18,683 bases of DNA from UMGS1002 sp050309735 (GTDB lineage: Bacteria > Bacillota > Clostridia > Oscillospirales > CAG-272), in contig JBNRMS010000052.1 of the NCBI GenBank assembly GCA_050309735.1, positions 1 through 18,683 of the forward strand. The letters are read 5' to 3'. Made by a program: the position numbers and the translations under genes. Shown piece after piece: positions 13,978 to 18,683 of this stretch. Under the pieces are notes generated by a model. That model saw nothing but the letters and a program-made list of their open reading frames with translations, did not search any database and was not told where the DNA came from. Positions within the stretch are counted from its first letter, which is position 1, and every line of letters begins with the position of its first letter.

Positions 13978-15390
13978 CTACTCTTCCCCAAGGTAAACGC
14001 CACCGCTGAGCAAAGCCGACCTGAGCACCTCGTATCTCACCTCATGCGTCGCGCAGTCCTCGCGCGCGGCTATCGCCGCCGCCGCTCCCGCCGCCTGCCC
14101 CATCGCCATGCAAGGGGGCATCACCCTTATCGCCCCCGCCGCGTCAGAATCAGCAGAGACACAGCGCCCGGCGACAAGAAGATTATCGAAGCCCCGAGGG
14201 ATAAGGCAACGATAAGACAAACCATAAGCCTCCCCGGGTGCAAGGGTTATATATTCGTTGCTCATGGGGCCGAACTTGCCGTGGACATCGACCGAATTTG
14301 CCGCGAGCAAAACAGTATCCTCGGGAATTGCGCCGCCGAGAAGACTGTCAAGCGTCAGTGTTTTACAACCTATTATATGCCGAGTTTCGCGAATGCCTAT
14401 GCTCGGCGCTGTGCCGAGAAGCCTTGCATTCTCGCAGCCGGGAACATATTTGACAAGAAAACGAAAAATTTCATCGCACTGGCGCCGCCCGATGATCTCG
14501 GCGCGGGTGAGGCTCTCCGAATCGGTACCGTCCACCTCCATAATGCGTGAGGTGTTAACGCTCCACTCATCCTCCCTCACTCCCCGGAAAATTCCTACCG
14601 AGACACGCTCAAGCGTCCAGTCGCCCGCCTCCCTTGCCTCGCTCACCCGCCAGTGGAGCGAGCGATAATTTATGCCGTTTCGGCGGAAAAAATTATCTTT
14701 GTTAGCGATAATGTCGGCCTCAAGCGCCGAGGTGTCGACATTTCCAATACGGAAAAACATAGTCGCCGGCTGCATTTTGGGTTTCTTGTCCGAGCTTGCC
14801 TCGACACCCGAACCGAGCGTGAAGGCCGCCCCGGCAGACGCCGCCACATCGCCGTCGCCGGTGCAGTCGATAACATAACCCGGCTCAATTGCCGAAAGGC
14901 CTTCCTTTTTCATTATGATCACTCTTTTGACAACTCCACCCTCGGCCTCGGCTGCGACAAAGGATGAGTGATAGAGCAGCCTTACCCCGGCCTCAGCTAA
15001 CATCCGGTCTGCGACAAGCTTAAGACACTCGGCGTCAAAAGGAGTGACATGAATATGACCCTTCTCAATATATGAGGTGAAGGCCGAGCCCGCCGGCACT
15101 CCCGAGGGGTCTATTGCACCTCCGAGCGCGACCATACGCTCGACAATCTCCGAGAAAAGCCCGCGGATAAGGCGAACCCGACCGCCGCTGTCGTAAGAGG
15201 TCATAAAGGGAGCGACCAGCCCCATTGTAGCCATGCCTCCCGCACAGCCATAGCGCTCGACAAGCATTGTGTCGGCACCTCCCCGTGCCGCCGCGAGTGC
15301 GGCGCAAATCCCCGCCGGGCCCGCCCCGAGAACAAGAACTTCCGGTCTGTATTCGACCGGGATTTTTCTGCTAAACTCAAATTGGTTCAT
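13978..15390 (-). CDS. FAD-dependent oxidoreductase (FAD_oxidored family)
   Basis: This 470-residue flavoprotein has an N-terminal FAD-binding Rossmann motif Gly22-x-Gly24-x2-Gly27 (VLVLGAGPAGICAALAAARGG) followed by an acidic VER. It also has the family landmarks RYGCAGGMAT, VIDCTGDGDVAASAGA, PSIGIRETRHIIG, and a C-terminal flavin-contact segment DNLLVAGRCVSADSDAAGAIRVMPPCMAMGQAAGAAAA. Many relatives carry Phe-Leu where this one has Cys-Ala before GGMAT. The family is broad, and the electron acceptor and substrate cannot be read. There is no signal peptide, so it is probably cytoplasmic. It is monocistronic, with its own strong promoter at 15428-15456 and an AAAGGA ribosome site. Confidence 0.9.
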   Translation of the reverse strand: MNQFEFSRKIPVEYRPEVLVLGAGPAGICAALAAARGGADTMLVERYGCAGGMATMGLVAPFMTSYDSGGRVRLIRGLFSEIVERMVALGGAIDPSGVPAGSAFTSYIEKGHIHVTPFDAECLKLVADRMLAEAGVRLLYHSSFVAAEAEGGVVKRVIIMKKEGLSAIEPGYVIDCTGDGDVAASAGAAFTLGSGVEASSDKKPKMQPATMFFRIGNVDTSALEADIIANKDNFFRRNGINYRSLHWRVSEAREAGDWTLERVSVGIFRGVREDEWSVNTSRIMEVDGTDSESLTRAEIIGRRQCDEIFRFLVKYVPGCENARLLGTAPSIGIRETRHIIGCKTLTLDSLLGGAIPEDTVLLAANSVDVHGKFGPMSNEYITLAPGEAYGLSYRCLIPRGFDNLLVAGRCVSADSDAAGAIRVMPPCMAMGQAAGAAAAIAAREDCATHEVRYEVLRSALLSGGVYLGEE

Positions 15391-15427
15391 GTTTATGAAT
15401 ATTCCTTTGCGTGTTTAGTTTTATCCG

Positions 15428-15456
15428 AGTATATCATTCCTGCCTGCCCTTGTCAA
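15428..15456 (-). promoter_or_regulatory. Sigma-A-type promoter of the FAD oxidoreductase gene
   Basis: On the minus strand, a perfect TTGACA (15451-15456) is followed after exactly 17 bases by TATACT (15428-15433), about 37 bases upstream of the start codon. Confidence 0.8.
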
Positions 15457-15531
15457 GCGCAGCAGAAGAAGAGCCGGAAAGCAAACCGAATCTGACAATC
15501 CTTCAAAGACTTTCAAGTGCCCCGCAAATTA

Positions 15532-15561
15532 TTGACAAGCCTTGAACCAACGTGTTATAAT
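15532..15561 (+). promoter_or_regulatory. Promoter pointing into the 3' end of the MORN gene and toward gpsA
   Basis: A perfect TTGACA (15532-15537), 18 bases, and a perfect TATAAT (15556-15561). The first gene downstream on this strand is gpsA at 16121, so the transcript would begin with about 550 bases that are antisense to the whole MORN gene. Confidence 0.6.
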
Positions 15562-15590
15562 TACGATAGCTTGAAGATACAGCGCCAAGC

Positions 15591-16088
15591 TCATCCATAA
15601 ATATATCGTATCACATAAGGTAGGGTGAGCATTCCCGAGCAGCCTCGAGAAGCTTCGGCCACCGCCGCCTTCAGGTCGCTCTCGCCCTGCCGCCTGAGTG
15701 CGTCTGCAAGTATGGTTCTGGCATTGTACTCGACAAGAAGTCCAAGCTCGGCGGCGGTTTTAGTTATTACCTCACAGATAGCGTCTGTCTCGCCCCACTC
15801 GCCGCGCTCAATCTCTTGATCGTCGGCAGGAAAAAAGCTGACAAAACCGGTCAAAACCCTCCCGTCCGGGTAAACATAGCGCCAGGAGGGTGAGTCGGCG
15901 TCTACCGTAAATCCCCCCTCAAATATTGAGCCGTCGGGGTAGCGGTAAACTCCCCGGCCGGTTTGAGATGCGGCGTCGATAGTCCCCGAATATCGCCTGC
16001 CATCTCCGAAATCAATAGTGCCGCGGCCGCGCGGCATACCGTCCTCACCGTACTCACCGGTGTATTTCTCATCGTTCTTTTCGTTCAT
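15591..16088 (-). CDS. MORN-repeat protein with uncharacterised helical C-terminal domain
   Basis: The first half of this 165-residue protein holds about three MORN repeats (roughly 9-31, 33-54 and 55-80), recognisable from YTGEYGEDGMPRGRGTIDFGDG, YSGTIDAASQTGRGVYRYPDG and FEGGF...YVYPDGRVLTG. MORN repeats are short beta-hairpin units found in membrane-associated and structural proteins. The rest (about 95-165) looks helical, with no motif that I recognise, and ends in an aromatic/Tyr-rich PYVIRYIYG. There is no signal peptide or membrane helix. The start has a GAGGT site. Only 32 bases separate it from the divergent gpsA gene. I do not know its function. Confidence 0.85.
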   Translation of the reverse strand: MNEKNDEKYTGEYGEDGMPRGRGTIDFGDGRRYSGTIDAASQTGRGVYRYPDGSIFEGGFTVDADSPSWRYVYPDGRVLTGFVSFFPADDQEIERGEWGETDAICEVITKTAAELGLLVEYNARTILADALRRQGESDLKAAVAEASRGCSGMLTLPYVIRYIYG

Positions 16089-16120
16089 ATTTATACCTCA
16101 ATAATATAAAAGGAGTTATT

Positions 16121-17158
16121 ATGGCAACAATCACAATTATAGGTGCCGGGATGATGGGCTCGGCAATGTCTGTTCCCGCAAGCAGAAACAACAACAAAAT
16201 CAGAATCGTCGGAACCCCGCTCGACCGTGCGATAATTGACCATGCCCGCGCAACAGGCGAGCATCTAACACTCAAGCGCAGGCTGCCCGATGGGATAGAA
16301 TACTATCAAATCGAGCAGCTTGGCCAGGCGATGGAGGGTGCCGACCTTCTTGTCGGCGGCGTTTCAAGCTTCGGCCTTGACTGGTTTATTAAAAATATTA
16401 TCCCTACAATACCCGAAACACTCCCGGTTCTCTCAATAACAAAGGGAATGACGAATACCCCGGGCGGCGGGCTCATATCATATCCTGAAGTATATGAGGC
16501 CGCAACCGACAAGAAGATTTCATTCAACGCCGTCGGCGGCCCCTGCACAAGCTATGAGCTTGCCGACCTCGACCCGACCGAAGTCACTTTTTGCGGGCGC
16601 GACATAGAAATGCTGCGCTGGATAAAGTCGCTTTTCAAGACCGACTTTTATCATATCAGCCTCTCTACCGACGTACGCGGCGTTGAATGTGCCGTTGCGA
16701 TGAAAAATGCTTACGCGCTTGCCGTTAGCCTTGCCATAGGTATGTCCTATGCACGCGAGGGGCGCGAATTTGAGCATTACAACTCTCAGGCAGCTCTCTT
16801 TGGACAGTCTATTCACGAGATGTCAAAACTGCTTAAACTGTGCGGAGGCGGAGCAGAAAATATCTCGCTCGGAGCCGGAGACCTTTATGTAACAGTGTTC
16901 GGCGGGCGCACCCGAAAAATCGGCACGCTGCTCGGAACGGGGATGCCCTTTGATAAGGCTATGGCGAAGCTGTCGGGCGTCACGCTCGAATCTATTGTGA
17001 TAGCCGAGCGCACCGCAAAGGCGGTTCGCGAGATGATTGATGCCGGTCGTGCAGCGGCGTCAGACTTCCCCCTTATCCTGCACGTTGACGACCTCATCAG
17101 CCGCGGCGCAACCGTCAATATCCCATGGGAAAAATTCGAGCGCGAAACGATAATATAA
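16121..17158 (+). CDS. gpsA: NAD(P)-dependent glycerol-3-phosphate dehydrogenase, divergent GpsA-like
   Basis: GpsA makes sn-glycerol-3-phosphate from dihydroxyacetone phosphate for phospholipid synthesis. The 345-residue length fits. The N-terminal loop is Gly8-x-Gly10-x2-Gly13 (GAGMMGSAMS), where classical GpsA has GxWGTAL. Lys108 in SITKGM and Lys195 in VAMKNAYAL occupy the positions of the two active-site lysines. NAVGGPCTSYELAD corresponds to the SGPSFAxE segment, and GAGDLYVTVFGGRTRKIG to GxGDLxxTCxSxxSRN. These departures suggest a separate branch, so the substrate assignment is likely but not certain. The ribosome site AAAAGGAG lies just before ATG 16121. With 32 bases to the divergent MORN gene, its promoter probably lies within or beyond that gene. 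Confidence 0.8.
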   Translation: MATITIIGAGMMGSAMSVPASRNNNKIRIVGTPLDRAIIDHARATGEHLTLKRRLPDGIEYYQIEQLGQAMEGADLLVGGVSSFGLDWFIKNIIPTIPETLPVLSITKGMTNTPGGGLISYPEVYEAATDKKISFNAVGGPCTSYELADLDPTEVTFCGRDIEMLRWIKSLFKTDFYHISLSTDVRGVECAVAMKNAYALAVSLAIGMSYAREGREFEHYNSQAALFGQSIHEMSKLLKLCGGGAENISLGAGDLYVTVFGGRTRKIGTLLGTGMPFDKAMAKLSGVTLESIVIAERTAKAVREMIDAGRAAASDFPLILHVDDLISRGATVNIPWEKFERETII

Positions 17159-17246
17159 GACCGCTTTCCTATTGAGCATTGACAAGAACTTCCCCACTAA
17201 ATTACGCTGCGATGCTTTTTATGTTATATAGTATAAGGAGATTCCA

Positions 17247-17435
17247 ATGAGAAGATTTTTAAGGAAGACACGCAAGTTTTTTATTCTCCAAAAGAATAAG
17301 CTTCGCGACCGCAAAACACACGTCTATCGCGAGTGTCCCCGCTGTCACGCCGTCCTCCGTCTTCCAAGGAAGGCCGGTTCTCACACGGCAAAATGCCCTC
17401 GCTGCACCGAGCGTTTTGAGGTTATAGTGAAATAA
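17247..17435 (+). CDS. Small zinc-ribbon protein
   Basis: This 62-residue basic protein has two Cys pairs, Cys30-x2-Cys33 (ECPRCH) and Cys50-x2-Cys53 (KCPRCT), spaced as in a zinc ribbon. The segment RDRKTHVYRECPRCHAVLRLPR closely resembles the C-terminal part of a clostridial zinc-finger protein that I recall as normally having two membrane helices ahead of it. Here those helices are missing and only a short MRRFLRKTRKFFIL start remains, so this is a shortened or simplified member. ATG 17247 has AAGGAG at 17235-17240. Nucleic-acid binding is possible, but its role is unknown. I see no convincing promoter in the 88 bases after gpsA, so it may be read with gpsA. Confidence 0.85.
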   Translation: MRRFLRKTRKFFILQKNKLRDRKTHVYRECPRCHAVLRLPRKAGSHTAKCPRCTERFEVIVK

Positions 17436-17452
17436 AAACCCGGTTTCTCTTA

Positions 17453-17501
17453 TTGACAGAAATCAGCCGATATGCTATACTTGCTTTGTTAAACTAACAA
17501 A
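17453..17501 (+). promoter_or_regulatory. Sigma-A-type promoter of the UPF0316 gene with a dyad at the start site
   Basis: Perfect TTGACA (17453-17458), exactly 17 bases, then TATACT (17476-17481). Immediately after, a perfect 7-base inverted repeat TTTGTTA-AAC-TAACAAA (17485-17501) covers the expected start site, a good position for a repressor. The half-site resembles redox (Rex) and metal-repressor operators, but the spacing of 3 does not match the Rex operator, so I leave the regulator unnamed. The leader to the start codon is about 160 bases. Confidence 0.7.
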
Positions 17502-17650
17502 TATTGGTGAATGTTTGAAAGAAAAGTATTTTTTCTATTAAAACAGCCAGCTTTGTGCCGTAGCAGGTATACTATGGCGTCCATTCCGCCGTTGCACAAA
17601 CGTGATCGAAACAAGGCTCGGCGGGATGGATGGAAAGGAATGGTCAAAAA

Positions 17651-18178
17651 ATGTGGATTTTGTGTTTAATGATTTTCTTCAGCCGGATTATCGATGTGTC
17701 GCTCGGCACAATAAGAACGATTATGACCGTTCGGGGAAACCGGAAAATAGCAGCTTCAATCGGATTTGTCGAGGTTATGCTCTGGTTTCTGATTGTGCGC
17801 GAGGCGCTTAATACAGAGGAAACCTCGCTGTTTATCGCCATATCCTTTGCCGGAGGATATGCTGCCGGAACATTTATCGGCGGTCTTGTCGCAAAATTGA
17901 TGCTGCCCTCAAACCAGCTTGTTCAGGTTATAACCTCAAGAAGAGACAACGAACTACTCAAAGCTATAAGCGACGCGGGCTTTTCGATGACAGTGTCAGA
18001 TGTCTACGGCCGGGATCATATCGCCGAGAAATATATGCTCTTTATTTATGTAGACGGCAAATATGTTCCGAAGCTCAAGGACATTATAATAAAAATTGAC
18101 AGCTCTGCCTTCATATCAATAAGCGAAGGCAGGGGCGCGATAAACGGGCAGATAATTCCAATAGACAACAGAAAATAA
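17651..18178 (+). CDS. UPF0316/DUF2179 family membrane protein
   Basis: The 175-residue protein has three hydrophobic helices (about 2-24, 32-50 and 60-83) and a cytoplasmic C-terminal DUF2179 domain (about 90-160: QVITSRRDNELLKAISDAGFSMTVSDVYGRD, a strand-helix-strand unit, then DIIIKIDSSAFISISEGRGA). The family hallmark FFSRIIDVSLGTIRTIMTVRG is present near the N-terminus. I chose ATG 17651 with AAAGGA at 17634-17639 because it begins directly with the first helix. ATG 17630 (seven residues longer) is possible. The same C-terminal domain occurs in YitT-type proteins and may sense a small ligand, which is family inference. The molecular function is not established. Confidence 0.9.
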   Translation: MWILCLMIFFSRIIDVSLGTIRTIMTVRGNRKIAASIGFVEVMLWFLIVREALNTEETSLFIAISFAGGYAAGTFIGGLVAKLMLPSNQLVQVITSRRDNELLKAISDAGFSMTVSDVYGRDHIAEKYMLFIYVDGKYVPKLKDIIIKIDSSAFISISEGRGAINGQIIPIDNRK

Positions 18179-18194
18179 GAGAGCCCTTGCTTAT

Positions 18195-18224
18195 ATTTTA
18201 TCATTTTTCAGCTCGGCTTGTCAA
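18195..18224 (-). promoter_or_regulatory. Possible minus-strand promoter facing the UPF0316 gene
   Basis: On the minus strand, perfect TTGACA (18219-18224), 18 bases, then TAAAAT (18195-18200). A transcript would run antisense into the 3' end of the UPF0316 gene. Evidence is only the two hexamers. Confidence 0.3.
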
Positions 18225-18251
18225 CAGACGCAAAGGGATATTCAGGTAATT

Positions 18252-18405
18252 CTCATACAGATTATGAGGCTCTTAAAGTTTTCGCAATAAACCCCTCGAA
18301 TTAATCAATGTGCTGTGAGCGAGGAGTTTCTTAAGCAGAATTCAATAGGAATTCTGTCGCACCCAAAATTATATATGTCGCCCTGAAGCTTATCGCTTCA
18401 GGGCG
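18252..18405 (+). ncRNA. Candidate structured RNA or 5' leader with tandem hairpins
   Basis: Four consecutive hairpins occur in 154 bases without a gene. H1 is CTCATA/TATGAG (18252-18268). H2 is a 10-bp stem with one mismatch (18289-18298 with 18320-18329, 21-base loop). H3 is a perfect 8-bp CAGAATTC/GAATTCTG (18336-18356). H4 is the terminator. TTAA/TTAAG outside H2 could extend it across an asymmetric bubble. I do not recognise T-box, SAM, TPP, cobalamin, glycine, lysine or cyclic-di-GMP motifs, nor the SRP, tmRNA or RNase P signatures. A 6S-type RNA is a possibility I cannot confirm. It could also be an attenuating leader of the oxidoreductase at 18577. Confidence 0.4.
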
Positions 18406-18415
18406 TTTCTATTAT
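18379..18415 (+). terminator. Rho-independent terminator
   Basis: Perfect 11-bp stem CGCCCTGAAGC (18379-18389) with 18395-18405, loop TTATC, followed by TTTCTATTATT. It lies 200 bases after the UPF0316 stop and 170 bases before the next likely start, so it ends either that transcript or the candidate RNA. Confidence 0.88.
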
Positions 18416-18576
18416 TTCGGGTTATTTTCTTGAGGTGTTATATGAAAAAATACAACGAACGGCTCGCCGGTCATCGAATGCTAATTATTTTCCCCGCCTA
18501 TCCCCTTCTTGGAATTTATTCGCCTTTATTTGCAAATAATAAGCATACAATTTATAAATTGAAAGGCCATATAAAA

Positions 18577-18683
18577 ATGATAAAATCTTTGTGGAACGCA
18601 AGCGCGGGTCTGCCGTCATTCGGCACACTCAAGAGCAACGAGGAGACCGATGTTCTTATAATCGGCGGCGGGATGGCGGGGAT
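18577..18683 (+). CDS. FAD-dependent oxidoreductase, DAO type (5' end only)
   Basis: Only the first 35 residues lie in the window. They read MIKSLWNASAGLPSFGTLKS followed by a beta strand and the dinucleotide-binding GGGMAG (TDVLIIGGGMAG). This is the usual N-terminus of clostridial DAO-family flavoproteins (glycine/D-amino-acid oxidase fold), some of which carry a C-terminal Rieske domain outside the window. A GAAAGG site at 18561-18566 precedes ATG 18577. An in-frame ATG at 18442 with a good GAGGTG site would add 45 residues of AT-rich, hydrophobic sequence not expected for the family. I prefer 18577, but the choice is open. Confidence 0.8.
   Translation, partial: MIKSLWNASAGLPSFGTLKSNEETDVLIIGGGMAG

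Noticed and set aside
13807..14550. 247-codon plus-strand frame opposite the FAD oxidoreductase
   Set aside because: It starts in the pgsA terminator, is Arg/Pro-rich without domains, and runs through the repeat and the antisense of a good gene.
17179..17232. Promoter for the zinc-ribbon gene using TTGACA at 17179
   Set aside because: No -10 lies at a workable distance. The TATA-like bases at 17225-17232 are too close to the ribosome site.
17485..17501. Rex operator
   Set aside because: The half-sites TTGTTA/TAACAA are similar, but the central spacing is 3 bases shorter than the Rex operator, so I call only an unnamed dyad.
18530..18558. TTGCAA-N17-TATAAA as promoter of the right-end oxidoreductase
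   Set aside because: The start site would fall on or after the ribosome site at 18561, so it could not drive a normal message from ATG 18577.
1..18683. Mobile elements, CRISPR, prophage, tRNA or rRNA
   Set aside because: No transposase or integrase motifs, no regularly spaced repeats and no tRNA T-loop signature were seen.

Overview
The window looks like chromosome from a spore-forming, anaerobe-type Bacillota, most likely a clostridial lineage near Oscillospiraceae. This is inferred from the cotJA-cotJB-cotJC spore-coat operon, the fakA/degV pair, a short-form SerA, a small clostridial-type zinc-ribbon protein, strong AGGAGG-type ribosome sites and TTGACA/TATAAT promoters. Base composition and style are even throughout. 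I see no transposase, integrase, phage gene, CRISPR array, tRNA or rRNA, so this is mostly ordinary housekeeping chromosome with a few odd genes and intergenic elements.

Layout. 1-1413 (+): end of a shikimate-pathway operon, with an AroE-AroK fusion cut by the window edge and broken in frame near base 124, overlapped by aroQ. 1524-2319 (+): ECF sigma factor and zinc-finger membrane anti-sigma, overlapping by 8 bases. 2410-4994 (+): fatty acid kinase FakA and a DegV/FakB lipid carrier. 5036-5275: intergenic repeats and hairpins. 5293-6681 (-): an MscS-type mechanosensitive channel fused to a C-terminal ParB-N-like domain, behind a promoter buried in a long dyad. 6825-8173 (-): cotJA-cotJB-cotJC. 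8596-9204 (+): orphan lipoprotein. 9399-11663 (+): serC-serA. 11830-13798 (+): rimO-pgsA. 13978-15390 (-): FAD-dependent oxidoreductase. 15591-16088 (-): MORN-repeat protein. 16121-17158 (+): gpsA-like dehydrogenase. 17247-17435 (+): zinc-ribbon protein. 17651-18178 (+): UPF0316/DUF2179 membrane protein. 18252-18405: tandem hairpins ending in a terminator. 18577 to the end (+): start of a DAO-type FAD oxidoreductase.

How the genes fit together. AroE-AroK and AroQ act in chorismate synthesis. SerC and SerA are consecutive serine-pathway enzymes. FakA/FakB, the GpsA-like protein and PgsA all touch phospholipid synthesis (acyl-phosphate, glycerol-3-phosphate and phosphatidylglycerophosphate), although they lie in separate transcription units. 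The sigma/anti-sigma pair is a self-contained envelope-signalling module.

The most unusual items are: the channel-ParB fusion and the dyad over its promoter; an inverted pair of about 87-base intergenic repeats 8.7 kb apart; a recurring GGGAACTT hairpin stem in three intergenic regions; a promoter at 15532-15561 that points through the MORN gene toward gpsA; and an unexplained structured RNA candidate near the right end. All functional statements rest on reading the sequence and on recalled family motifs. No search was run.
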